A stretch of 64,000 bases of DNA, taken from NCBI GenBank assembly GCA_016490735.1, contig JAEMWC010000196.1, positions 65,001 through 129,000 of the forward strand. The letters run 5' to 3'. The notes under the pieces were generated by a model. The model was not told the origin of the DNA. It was given only the letters and a program-made list of their open reading frames with translations, and searched no databases. Source of the DNA: Pachyseris speciosa (lineage: Eukaryota; Cnidaria; Anthozoa; Scleractinia; Pachyseridae). Shown here piece after piece: positions 48,301-51,066 of this stretch (within the stretch, counting starts at the first letter, position 1; the number at the start of each line of letters is the position of its first letter). The position numbers and the translations under genes are program-made.

Positions 48301-48372
48301 GACTGTTTTCCCATCCAACACGGGAGAGTAAAAACCGAACAAAAAACACACAATGATCCAAGAATCGACCAT
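1..48372 (-). CDS. Giant LamG / multi-F5/8C / REJ-like surface protein gene (3' partial)
   Basis: Gene-level call, exons joined by reading splice sites. Order on the minus strand: signal-peptide exon, three LamG exons, then five full copies and one partial copy of a five-exon module (A and B = F5/8C, C and D = linker, E = REJ-like). Predicted residues: signal 1-26, LamG about 27-223, modules at 404 residues each from about 224, sixth module beginning about 2244. Every junction checked has GT donor, AG acceptor and matching phase: signal exon ends in phase 1; LamG exons end in phases 2, 2 and 1; A to B 0; B to C 1; C to D 0; D to E 1; E to next A 1. REJ-like and discoidin segments suggest a polycystin-1-like or adhesion-type extracellular region; any GPS, PLAT or membrane part would lie off the left edge. 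Seen: domains and splice phases. Inferred: that all modules belong to one transcript. The main alternative is several shorter tandem genes. Module 1 exon C carries a frameshift (see its entry). Confidence 0.62.
216..285. repeat. Intronic foldback between exon E and the next exon A (copy 1 of 6)
   Basis: Arms TAGCCTCCTA..GACGCTCTTT and AAAGAGCGTC..TAGGAGGCTA form a hairpin of about 24 bp with a loop of about 20 bases. The same hairpin is at the same intron position in every module: 5719-5789, 11349-11419, 17024-17094, 35019-35089 and 39359-39429. Shared position shows it was present before the module multiplied. It is probably an old MITE; no function is evident. Confidence 0.7.
617..5611 (-). 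CDS. Module 5: F5/8C, linker, REJ-like
   Basis: Exons: A 5259-5611, B 4002-4140, C 3442-3551, D 2226-2385, E 617-1066. Lengths match the other modules exactly. Exon B ends VYCAK where the others have VYGAK, again adding a cysteine at the discoidin C-terminus. Exon E reads VANISGV and NITLNGSLSYDANTCC. Its acceptor lies in a run of TTTA repeats (forward strand AAAT, 1083-1117) that lengthens the pyrimidine tract compared with modules 1, 3 and 4. The frame just past the exon E donor closes with TAG. Confidence 0.67.
5719..5789. repeat. Intronic foldback, copy 2
   Basis: Same hairpin as at 216-285, in the intron between module 4 exon E and module 5 exon A. The loop reads with ACGCGTTGT, slightly different from the other copies. 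Confidence 0.68.
6120..11241 (-). CDS. Module 4: F5/8C, linker, REJ-like
   Basis: Exons: A 10889-11241, B 9627-9765, C 9114-9223, D 7876-8035, E 6120-6569, all standard lengths and open. Exon B has EACYIRFHP, so the arginine of the conserved A-R-Y-I-R discoidin motif is replaced by cysteine; this adds an unpaired cysteine and may weaken the fold. Exon C has DRLNSTSQQF where others have DLLNSTSRQF. The exon E donor is GTATGT after ACAA; beyond it the frame stays open through QVFSESDPLPF before a stop, as in module 3. Confidence 0.68.
7260..7690. repeat. Intronic dispersed repeat, doubled in modules 3 and 4
   Basis: A segment of about 170-280 bases marked by GAAAGTTTCGATAATTC, ...TTTGCCCGTTCCATTCAATTTC... 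and CGGAAATCTC lies in the D-to-E intron of every module (about 1800-2040, 7190-7690, 12900-13390, 18550-18810, 36120-36300). In modules 4 and 3 it is present twice in direct orientation (7260-7440 and 7545-7690; 12960-13130 and 13250-13390). A reverse-strand copy lies outside the gene at 57737-58030, so this is a mobile or dispersed element and not just part of the module. Confidence 0.6.
11349..11419. repeat. Intronic foldback, copy 3
   Basis: Same hairpin, in the intron between module 3 exon E and module 4 exon A; closest to the copy at 5719. Confidence 0.68.
11750..16916 (-). CDS. Module 3: F5/8C, linker, REJ-like
   Basis: Exons: A 16564-16916, B 15301-15439, C 14803-14912, D 13580-13739, E 11750-12199, all with the standard module lengths and open in frame. 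Exon B reads AEARYIRFHPTARHNW. Exon E has KISRVSS where the other modules have NISG or NIAG, and a DSLSYD in place of GSLSYD, so the REJ-like block has drifted slightly here. Downstream of the exon E donor the frame reads on (CACCAG) rather than hitting TAG as in modules 1, 2 and 5. Module 3 is almost the same sequence as module 4 over long intron stretches, which points to a very recent duplication or conversion. Confidence 0.68.
17024..17094. repeat. Intronic foldback, copy 4
   Basis: Same hairpin, between module 2 exon E and module 3 exon A. Changes such as GGTCTTT and GAGCATC are not compensated, so the stem is decaying. Confidence 0.65.
17424..21383 (-). CDS. Module 2, exons B to E
   Basis: Exons: B 21245-21383, C 20749-20858, D 18989-19148, E 17424-17873. 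Exon B completes the discoidin domain (EARYIRFHPTAQQ, LRVEVYG). C and D encode about 90 residues (FNMWLIIANQLLTLDLLNST, then DIKVFCTTCAVKEQLFN). Their strand, then 'L..n.tS..f..m...v', pattern recalls a SEA domain, but this is only a possibility. E encodes the REJ-like segment: VNLNLSKTLDQAKVF, W-H-I-T-K-A-S-F, then VANIAG and NITLNGSLSYDAN, which matches the REJ/polycystin-1 'GGs.r.....L.LDGSlSYD' block. All four exons are open in frame. The intron between C and D holds a 316-bp tandem duplication. Confidence 0.66.
19757..20363. repeat. 316-bp tandem duplication in the module 2 C-D intron
   Basis: The block starting ACCAATGGCAAACG at 19757 starts again at 20073 and runs through GATTAAGCAAATTTATGGTA in both. 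The copies differ at a few bases. Each contains a perfect 15-bp palindrome arm pair, ACTTGAAAACGTCGG and its complement, with one base between. In modules 3 and 4 the same site is a less perfect palindrome. Confidence 0.75.
21591..23311 (+). pseudogene. Dead Jockey/CR1-type LINE reverse transcriptase
   Basis: 5'-truncated non-LTR element. Readable parts: FPENFKVSKVTPIDKG and NYRPISTLSALTQIFEKRI at 21605-21860, FGFRKGHSTSQAI, then a frameshift at about 22007 inside the motif A region (V-F-L then F-S-K-A-F-D-T-V in another frame), GISQGSS (motif B), and LSINFSKTNFMI with LKYLGVLLDE at 22344-22560. The catalytic F-A-D-D box reads F-A-E-D at about 22262, so the enzyme would be inactive even without the frameshifts. 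The 3' end carries GTT repeats (23293-23315), typical of this LINE group. Insertion removed a piece of the host intron: module sequence stops after GATTTAATATTACTG and resumes at GTATTGCTATAATTCG. Confidence 0.78.
23312..23485. other. Remnant of module intron between LINE and Penelope block
   Basis: This stretch matches the A-to-B intron of the other modules (CTTTGCGGCTGTCTG, GGTCAGTTTTGGTTTTAAGACA). It has lost internal pieces compared with 15790-16530. It ends at GAACTGGATAGTGA, after which unrelated sequence begins. It marks the host DNA between two separate insertions. Confidence 0.6.
23486..24424. other. Uncharacterised sequence in the giant intron
   Basis: No protein or RNA gene recognised. 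GC-richer patches (GAGCTCCAGCTGCCCGCAGG; a GAC/GACG triplet run at 23600) alternate with AT-rich DNA. It may be an untranslated part of a mobile element, but nothing links it firmly to the downstream Penelope element. Confidence 0.3.
24425..24600 (-). mobile_element. 3' end of a second Jockey-type LINE
   Basis: On the minus strand this reads GTGAAATAAAGTATTGTTG followed by TATTGTTGTTGT, a polyadenylation-like AATAAA followed by the short repeat tail seen at the ends of this LINE group. No coding part could be recognised, so it is probably a 5'-truncated tail fragment of under 200 bases. Confidence 0.42.
25469..25845 (+). repeat. Direct repeat upstream of the Penelope element
   Basis: A block of about 140 bases beginning GTTGACTGCTCTAAACGATCAG (25469) and containing TTTTCTATGG, ACATTTATATCAAAAT and AATTTCTCCACCTTC is present again from about 25696 (GTTGACTGCTGTAAACGATCAG). 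The offset is about 227 bases. It lies 250-600 bases upstream of the reverse transcriptase ORF and may be the tandem leader (pseudo-LTR-like) structure that Penelope-like elements often have. Confidence 0.55.
26098..27957 (+). CDS. Penelope-like element reverse transcriptase ORF
   Basis: 619 codons. After a low-complexity N-terminal region, residues about 160-600 are a Penelope-type RT: FYLLPKIHK and GRPVISGCG (palm entry), TADVVGLYPHIPHEEG (motif A, catalytic D), GTAIGTKVAPSYANIFMG (motif B), FIDDIFFIW (motif C, catalytic DD), then STDLYRKPTDKHQYL and SSCHPNS. The segment after motif C reads NFLVVSV where family members usually have F-L-D, a possible inactivating change. The ORF ends early because a 10-base stretch present in the other copy is missing at 27924-27928, between two GGTT words. 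The GIY-YIG endonuclease is therefore in another frame. Penelope elements copy RNA and insert at nicked or telomeric ends. No start context was used to choose the ATG beyond it being the first in the open frame. Confidence 0.85.
   Translation: MEDVRASGNATPNVGLEVPPNFSQAQNAPRSYTSLETRQMENPGTARTVAETTAGLNLVVNQLSRERIDGELYPGEERLETYTDIEANNNDGGQLGAVNEEFTYLDARGEMQTVAETTLGLNTVANLSLRELTDSEVSLLSKGLKFCPTPRDLDRYSLRKDINNFIRRIRLKEYFYDGDNVGGDFSSFPAFRNKSVWCPERGRELAIEAYAQAVEQEILSSIINERGIYSNLSETERDALRNLKSYDDIIIKEADKGSGVVVMDKDKYITEAFRQLEDRNVYRETPVDLTQRISELVNDRIQKVFDDGYIDDKTLEYLLINSKPSAGRFYLLPKIHKKGCPGRPVISGCGTCTERVSEFVDFHIKHLVPEIPSYIRDAKHFLQVLNDLGRLPEGAILVTADVVGLYPHIPHEEGLKALGEALTRSTHTTVPPDVLVDLARLVLTNNNLTFNGRHFLQVLGTAIGTKVAPSYANIFMGKLESDLFEQASITPLFWRRFIDDIFFIWTEGEERLKEFMGLMNSFHNTIKFTFSWSSEQVNFLVVSVLLNEGVISTDLYRKPTDKHQYLFHSSCHPNSYKKGIPYGQALRIRRICSTDALFDKRAEELCRYLVITGSMWRGK
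27912..28760 (+). CDS. Penelope-like element GIY-YIG endonuclease part (frameshifted from RT)
   Basis: Continues the RT in a shifted frame. It has a cysteine cluster GCGRCGDRRCRICDF (C-x2-C-x4-C-x2-C, probably zinc-binding), then the GIY-YIG nuclease core: VVYLLSCAMCQMQYVGST in the place of the GIY and YIG strands, FRTRFNNH with the catalytic-region arginine, and DREAQWAYRLRCIYPLGL with the glutamate. Compared with the minus-strand copy, this one also lacks a short AT stretch near 28683 and a GC stretch near 28717, which changes its C-terminal residues. Not an independent gene. Confidence 0.83.
   Translation: MPLLGYNREHVEGQIDRARRIPREQTLRDKQPACNKRIPFVVTFHPALPCISKILHRLHPVLQSSRRCQLTLEQVPMVAFRRPKCLKDILVHSELKTPVTVKGCGRCGDRRCRICDFLDEGICFKSRVTGRDFVINFKMDCNSDHVVYLLSCAMCQMQYVGSTINKFRTRFNNHKARINAHRGLSSENKLKDDVIYRHFNQADHHGLSDVRIQLIDKCSSEEYLRDREAQWAYRLRCIYPLGLNSDDFFCSRNPRRDSLSLLHLYVTRARAALSLVLASHIS
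28799..28840 (+). ncRNA. Hammerhead-like hairpin in the Penelope 3' region
   Basis: TTGCC, then CTGATGAA, then the perfect 6-bp stem GTCTTT-TAAT-AAAGAC, then GAAATATT, then GGCAA. The outer TTGCC/GGCAA pair encloses the CUGAUGA and GAAA core words of a hammerhead ribozyme. It departs from the consensus by an extra A before stem II and by very little room for stem III, so it may be a decayed or inactive hammerhead. Hammerhead motifs are known in Penelope-like elements. Confidence 0.45.
28864..28911. repeat. (TA)n microsatellite
   Basis: Pure TA run starting exactly where Penelope copy 1 ends. Confidence 0.95.
28965..29036 (-). tRNA. tRNA-Thr(GGT)-like sequence, probably a SINE head
   Basis: The minus strand folds as a cloverleaf: acceptor GGTTCAG/CTGAGCC (one G-U), D arm GCC/GGC, anticodon loop CCGGTAA with anticodon GGT, T arm CCAGG-TTCGATT-CCTGG perfect. 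The anticodon stem has one mismatch. GGT is not a normal eukaryotic threonine anticodon, and the sequence sits between microsatellites and retroelements. This makes a tRNA-derived SINE or pseudogene more likely than a working tRNA. The B box GGTTCGATTCC is perfect. Confidence 0.45.
29207..29322. repeat. (TA)n tract
   Basis: AT-only sequence that becomes a pure TA run from about 29249. It borders the 3' end of Penelope copy 2. Confidence 0.93.
29403..29444 (-). ncRNA. Hammerhead-like hairpin in Penelope copy 2
   Basis: Mirror image of the hairpin at 28799-28840, identical in all paired and core positions, in the 3' region of the minus-strand copy. Confidence 0.45.
29575..30527 (-). CDS. Penelope RT C-terminus plus GIY-YIG endonuclease, in frame
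   Basis: This copy keeps the frame that copy 1 lost: YLVKRGYNREHVEG reads straight from the RT tail into the endonuclease. The cysteine cluster GCGRCGDRRCRVCDF, VVYLLSCATCQMQYVGST, FRTRFNNH and DREAQWAYRLR are all present. The frame is open upstream to 30624, but those residues come from the TA run and the ribozyme and are not element protein. Without the RT catalytic motifs it cannot be autonomous. Confidence 0.8.
30577..30648 (-). ncRNA. Type I hammerhead ribozyme (complete)
   Basis: All hammerhead elements are readable on the minus strand in order. Stem I 5' strand: GGCA, a 6-base bulge, TATTTAT (30648-30632). Core CUGAUGA (30631-30625). Stem II of 9 bp, GTGCCGTAC/GTGCGGTAC with two G-U pairs and the 5-base loop AGGTT (30624-30602). 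Core GAAA followed by C (30601-30597). Stem III, ACU/AGU with loop AUAU. Cleavage triplet GUA ending at 30588. Stem I 3' strand ATAAATA plus TGCC (30587-30577). Open ends in stem I make it type I, and stem III is short, as reported for animal retroelement and retrozyme hammerheads. The bulge in stem I could make the tertiary loop contact with stem II. Expected activity is self-cleavage of a transcript 3' of A at 30588. It lies immediately 5' of Penelope copy 2. Confidence 0.86.
30650..30678 (-). repeat. 29-base Penelope coding fragment next to the ribozyme
   Basis: Identical to the part of the Penelope ORF that encodes TPVTVKGCG (compare 28198-28228 and the minus-strand copy at about 30040-30068). 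It lies directly upstream of the ribozyme on the same strand. Ribozyme flanked by element sequence on both sides suggests a head-to-tail junction, or a template switch, between two Penelope copies. Confidence 0.7.
30678..30872. repeat. Foldback with a TA core
   Basis: Arms of about 55 bp (starting CCATTCCAGTCTATCATTCC, ending GTAGGCCAAATAT) are near-perfect inverted copies at 30678-30733 and 30818-30872, separated by about 85 bases of pure TA. The structure could extrude as a cruciform. It may be a MITE with an expanded TA centre. Confidence 0.88.
30873..31876. other. AT-rich stretch without recognised gene
   Basis: No conserved coding or RNA signal seen. It contains a diverged internal repetition (GTGTCAATTTTAAATCAG and GTGTCAATCACAAATCAG, about 30940 and 31037, each followed by TTGTAAG and TTTAATT..ATTAGGTTAG). 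It may include the untranslated 5' part of the LINE that follows. Confidence 0.4.
31877..32614 (+). pseudogene. L1-type LINE apurinic endonuclease domain
   Basis: 245 codons giving an almost complete APE-type endonuclease: CSLNVRSLGD (start), MLQEVHCSE (catalytic E), VLYAPNDDD, IIGGDFNLVLDLDID (D and N), RRYTWRRKRPDIHCRLDFFLI, and YRTDHSLIEI (terminal D-H). It stops soon after this domain, and the reverse transcriptase that should follow is missing. As DNA it is part of an internally deleted LINE (see next entry). Confidence 0.82.
32615..33360 (+). pseudogene. L1-type LINE C-terminal zinc-finger region and tail, after deletion of RT
   Basis: 32699-33073 encodes the LINE C-terminal domain: LVFQFKLLHRRLATNSFL, CTFCQNDTESLIHLFWTC (C-x2-C...H-x5-C finger) and FLWVCKTRN. 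Joined almost directly to the endonuclease, it shows that the whole RT domain was removed. The 3' end has TTTTTT runs, an AT-rich stretch and a TAAA-repeat tail (33331-33360). Confidence 0.75.
33361..34534. other. Uncharacterised intron sequence
   Basis: No ORF of interest, RNA or clear repeat recognised. It ends in an AT run (34521-34533) directly at the boundary to module sequence. Confidence 0.4.
34559..34911 (-). CDS. Module 2, exon A: F5/8C N-terminal part
   Basis: 353-nt discoidin exon with acceptor TTTCAG and donor GAA|GTGATAG, open throughout in the expected frame. It carries IPDSHMTASS, QPWFGRLGGNRG and DDWLQVYFGDMF. Its partner, exon B, is about 13.2 kb downstream at 21383 because several retroelements sit in the intron. 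The exon and its splice sites are intact despite the insertion, which begins within about 30 bases after the exon end (TA-rich sequence at 34522-34533). Confidence 0.72.
35019..35089. repeat. Intronic foldback, copy 5
   Basis: Same hairpin, between module 1 exon E and module 2 exon A; well preserved. Confidence 0.68.
35419..39251 (-). CDS. Module 1: F5/8C, linker, REJ-like (exon C frameshifted)
   Basis: Exons: A 38899-39251 (353 nt), B 38160-38298 (139), C 37576-37684 (109), D 36476-36635 (160), E 35419-35868 (450). A and B form one F5/8 type C domain: IPDSHMTASS near the start, W-F-G-R-L-G-G, DDWLQVYFGDMFTV in the middle, and QARYIRFHPTARHNW with LRVEVYG at the end. This is the most diverged module and has the shortest introns (4.3 kb between A exons against 5.5-5.7 kb in modules 3-5). 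Exon C lacks one G in the run after CTGTC (forward strand about 37611) that all other modules have. With these splice sites the frame shifts and meets a TGA within the exon. B and C together begin and end in phase 0, so skipping both would restore frame at the cost of the discoidin C-terminal half. A sequencing error is also possible. Confidence 0.6.
39359..39429. repeat. Intronic foldback, copy 6
   Basis: Same hairpin, here in the intron between LamG exon 4 and module 1 exon A. It therefore marks the intron 5' of every A exon, not just those between modules. Confidence 0.65.
39749..39999 (-). CDS. Exon 4: LamG-like domain, second half
   Basis: 251 nt between acceptor TTTTCTAG and donor AAAG|GTACGT, entering in phase 2 and leaving in phase 1. 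It contains PINAWVHLTVTWDQDS, the W-H-h-x-h-T-x-D signature of LamG-like domains, then IFFNGTRK and a final helix-like segment ALNNSEILAEM ('xLs.xEI..l'), which closes such domains. Phase 1 exit joins directly to the first discoidin exon at 39251. Confidence 0.75.
40323..40484. mobile_element. Foldback MITE in the LamG intron
   Basis: Perfect 34-bp terminal inverted repeats, AAGCAATATACCACAAG... at 40323-40356 and its complement at 40451-40484. The interior folds too (GAACACTCG / CGAGTGTTC). It lies in the intron between LamG exons 3 and 4. Confidence 0.85.
41148..41388. mobile_element. Imperfect foldback element beside LamG exon 3
   Basis: Left arm GAGGACGGCGACGGCAACGA and right arm GTTGGCGTTGCCGTCCTCG are imperfect inverted copies, and the ends GGAGGGCTTAAG and GAGCTCCCT extend them. 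About 240 bases, no coding potential. It ends only about 40 bases from the exon 3 donor. Confidence 0.6.
41426..41707 (-). CDS. Exon 3: LamG-like domain, first half
   Basis: 282 nt, entering and leaving in phase 2 (acceptor TTTAATTCAG, donor CA|GTAAGTGG). The product has the hallmarks of a LamG-like fold: LYLDGNGSYADAPS (the 'alxfdG..dyv..p' strand), then FSITCWVKLLEPG and WFKLVNQLG. Expected role is carbohydrate or protein binding outside the cell. It joins exon 4 to complete the beta sandwich. Confidence 0.72.
42228..42417. mobile_element. 190-bp MITE with long inverted repeats
   Basis: Arms of about 75 bp: AATAGGCCATTTCCGAATTA... and its near-perfect complement ending GAAAATGGCCTATT. Inner words TTTTCATATGAAAA are themselves palindromic. 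It lies between LamG exons 2 and 3. Confidence 0.85.
42921..42978 (-). CDS. Exon 2: start of the LamG-like domain
   Basis: Short exon bounded by a pyrimidine-rich acceptor (TTGTTTGTTGCAG) and the donor GTAAGC. It reads SADNGVAGWLLDGSE, the usual opening of a LamG/concanavalin-like domain (small residues, then a W-x-L/F-D-G-type strand). A second CAG nine bases in gives a same-phase alternative start at 42969. Entry in phase 1 and exit in phase 2 match the neighbouring exons. Found by looking for the missing N-terminal strand of the next exon, so confidence is moderate. Confidence 0.55.
46490..47185. repeat. 690-bp dispersed repeat, copy 1
   Basis: Shares long stretches with 58258-58945 in the same orientation, for example ACTTTACATTTGGAGAATTT, AGTACCGGCGC, AAAGCTCCTATTGAC and GCAAATTTAAACGCTGGCGT. 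Differences are scattered substitutions and small indels. No ORF crosses it, so it is probably a non-autonomous element or a LINE untranslated region: copy 1 runs straight into a LINE C-terminal fragment. Confidence 0.8.
47186..47620 (+). pseudogene. Decayed L1-type LINE C-terminal fragment
   Basis: Broken reading frames give NCPFCPASLQTMKHLFINC (C-x2-C...H-x4-C, the LINE C-terminal finger), FTFWSEFQNWIF, LALNHLIILGKYFLH and LVQDKIELGKYIAV. Stops and frameshifts interrupt it. It resembles the C-terminal region at 32699-33073 in pattern, though not closely in sequence. Confidence 0.6.
48294..48372 (-). CDS. Exon 1: signal peptide of the giant gene
   Basis: An ATG at 48372 opens a 26-residue peptide with a hydrophobic core (IIVCFLFGFY) followed by a more polar stretch ending in KTVCQ, a typical secretory signal. 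It ends at a strong donor, CAAG|GTGAGAAT, in phase 1. That matches the phase needed by the first LamG exon about 5.3 kb downstream. In-frame codons extend 5' of this ATG to about 48435, but starting there would bury the hydrophobic segment behind a charged N-terminus (MKFRHTKQQRN), so the 48372 start is preferred. Confidence 0.6.
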
Positions 48373-49066
48373 AATAGATTGCTGGTAAAGTACCGAGTTC
48401 TCGTTGCGTTGCTGCTTTGTATGTCTAAACTTCACACTGATGGATCACTCACGAGGCACCTGGGCTATATTCAGATTACCAAAGAATGTCTATTTATAGC
48501 TATTTGCAATTCACAGAGACAACTAATTGATAATTACTCTGATTCCACTTCGCGCGGACAGCATCGGGAGTATTGTTTACAGAACTACCCTAACTGTTTG
48601 TAGCAGTGAAAGATGCGATGTCCCGATTTTGCGAAAGCATAAGTTCATATAACGTTCTCTTAAGAAGTAAATAATAGAAATTGAGACAAAATATACAAAT
48701 TGATTCTTCGCTCAATTGTAGGGAAAAGCCCTGAGGCCATCATCTAACTTGAAGGTAGAAAATTTTCACGAAGGCATATGCGCACGTAAACTTCTACAAA
48801 GAGTAAAATCTTTACCCGGGAACTATTAGCAAGTCAAAGGCACGTAGCCTTTAAAAAAGACAAAAAACGTCTTCATGTTAATGCAAGCCAAAAATAGTTA
48901 TATAGTTATGTAAAGATTTTAAAGTAATGCCAAGTGATTCAAATGTGAACTAGCAACTTATTATGCTGCTCAGTATTAATATTATATAATTTTACATAAA
49001 TTTGTTCCGCTGTCCCAAGTGTAATATCTATCTTGTATCTAGTTTTTTGCTGTCATTATATATATA
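48373..49066. other. Upstream region of the giant gene
   Basis: Contains the TATA box noted above. Otherwise it is AT-rich without recognised genes. Near 48775-48845 a word series (CTTCTACAAAGAGTAAAATC, CCCGGGAACTATTAGCAAGT) recurs in diverged form at 49510-49570, so the DNA between may be inserted. Confidence 0.35.
48491..48498 (-). promoter_or_regulatory. TATA box of the giant gene
   Basis: The minus strand reads TATAAATA here, about 120 bases upstream of the signal-peptide ATG at 48372. This would place transcription start near 48465 with a 5' leader of about 90 nt. An ATTGCAAAT octamer-like word lies just upstream on the same strand. Motif match only; AT-rich DNA gives such matches by chance, but the spacing fits. 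Confidence 0.38.
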
Positions 49067-49226
49067 TATACATAAGTTGAATGATTAAAGAGGAGGCATC
49101 GATTCTCTGTGACTCTGAGTTACGCGCCTAAGAGCTCGTCAGGTTCTGTCTGACGAGCGCTTAGGCGCGAAACTCAGAGTCACAGAGAATCGATGCGTCT
49201 TCTTTAATCATTCAACGTATGTATAC
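49067..49226. mobile_element. Long near-perfect foldback
   Basis: Arms of about 75 bp, read as AAGTTGAATGATTAAAGA... GCATCGATTCTCTGTGACTC... GCTCGTCAG, with a 7-base loop GTTCTGT. Mismatches are few, so the duplication is young. TA-rich DNA flanks both sides (49058-49072; 49293-49345). Confidence 0.88.
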
Positions 49227-49292
49227 TTAGCTCTGCTACCACAGCATTGAGCACTTTATGCCAAGGTAGACTCTACCTCCACATGTATTAAA

Positions 49293-49345
49293 ATTATATA
49301 TATATTATATATTATTAAAATTATATATATATATATATATATAAT
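49293..49345. repeat. TA-rich palindromic tract
   Basis: ATTAAAATTATATATA... followed by its complement ...TATATAATTTTAAT; AT only. Confidence 0.85.
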
Positions 49346-50713
49346 TTTAATAAGGGGCACAATATTAGTCTTCCTAGATGTGCCCCTCTCCTATTTTAGT
49401 ATTACTTCATTCTCTGTAATCAATAATTCTGCAATTAATGCTAAATGGGGAAAAATAGAATACCAAACTACAAAATACAGAGTGACAGAAAGAGAATTGT
49501 CAAGAATTCACGTACACTTCTACAATCAGTGAAATATTTATCCGGTAATTACGAGCAAGTAGCAAACCACAAGTTCAAGTAATATCTAAATTTTAAAAAG
49601 CCTTGACTTAATTGAATGGCACACATATGTCATTTTTATTCCATTCAATCAGCCGCAGTCCCCGCGAGGGCTTTTTCAAAAACTCATTGACAATTTATAA
49701 CAATGTCTTTAACGAATGTCTTTATATCTGATATAGACACGGCTAAATGTTACGTCCAATTTTCTAGGACAAAATAACCCAAAATCTAAATGTTAGTTTA
49801 AGAATGGATAGATCTACATCAGAAGTTTTGAAGTCATTCAAGGTTTAAGTTAAAATTCATTTCGTATTCTCTTCAAAATTGTATGCATTAGCAAAGGTGT
49901 TAAATAGTGATTCGAATACTTCTTTTCCCTAACAACGGAAAAACTCAGTGAAAGTGCTCCTTTGAACAATCACGGATATTCTTGTGTAAAGAAAGTAGAA
50001 CGTAAATCGGTTTAGAAGAAGACCTCGCTAGAGTGTTAAAACTCAGCCATGCCCAATTGTATGTCTTCTAAGATCGAAGAGCTGGTGTTGGAAGGAATTG
50101 ACTTGTATGCACATTTGGCATTACCATGCTGACCTTGGCTCGATTTTTCCACTTCGAAACTGACAAGTTTTCAATTTCCATTAGAGAAAAGATAAAATAT
50201 CAAAATGGTAATAAGGTTTGGTCAAGAGATCGTAATTATCATGAGTGCTAAAATTTTGGCTTCAGTATCAACAAGAATGGCGAGTAGTTTTGTGGCCTAC
50301 ACTTGAACTTATATTAAGCGGCCATCTATCAGTGAAGGGGCACCTTCACTGATAAACCAAAGGTGCATTCGCTCCAATGTAATCTTTAAAACATTTTTGC
50401 TGCTTTATTACAAATTACTTAATATGAGGATTAAAACATTTACTATTTGCGGTTCTCTATGGCCACGGAATGGATTGCAACTTGAAATAGGTGGGCTAAA
50501 TATTTCAAGTTTTGTCATTGCGTCTTGGAGAAACTGCCACAAATAAAACTGTCTACCTCTTTTTCTCTCACAAGTCATTCATGTAACAGAGAAAAGTATT
50601 TCCTCAAACATACTTATAACAAGAATTCCCGTGACAGTGACCCTTTGAGAGCCACCCCACATTAGGTGGCCAGTTACCATAGCTCCGATATTATTGTCAC
50701 AATACTATAAATA
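49346..50713. other. No gene recognised
   Basis: AT-rich DNA without convincing ORF. It holds a small perfect hairpin ATCAGTGAAGG/CCTTCACTGAT at 50328-50353. Confidence 0.4.
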
Positions 50714-50934
50714 AAAACGTAAAGCTTGTGGGATGTGGCTGGAGTGACAAGGATACTTCACAAATTAATGTGATCAAGTGAGCTGAAGCCACTCTAAGGG
50801 CAAATTAATGTGATCAAGTAAACTGAAGCCACTCTAAAGGCACTAGTGCCCTTAGAGTGGCTGCAGCTTACTCGATCATATTAATTTGTAAAGTTTCCTT
50901 CTCACTCCAGCCACATCCCACAAGCTTTACGTTT
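50714..50934. repeat. Inverted repeat left of the Tx1/L1 LINE
   Basis: AAAACGTAAAGCTTGTGGGATGTGG... at 50714 is inverted at its right end (...CCACATCCCACAAGCTTTACG). Inside, the block CAAATTAATGTGATCAAGT..CTGAAGCCACTCTAA occurs twice in one orientation (50761, 50801) and once inverted (50848-50895). A fourth copy lies beyond the LINE at 56838-56905. Confidence 0.82.
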
Positions 50935-51066
50935 TCATTGCTTGTTTTATTGATATGTGGGTGCTTGAGCCTGAGCATTAGCTATGCCATGCTGATGAGG
51001 CCTAACAAGTTAGGATAACTGCTGATTGGTCCACATAGCAGCATCTTCACCCCTCAAGTTGTCAGC

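Noticed and set aside
50991..51020. CTGATGA followed by a CCTAAC/GTTAGG hairpin as another hammerhead
   Set aside because: No GAAA follows the hairpin and no flanking stem pairs, so the core is incomplete.
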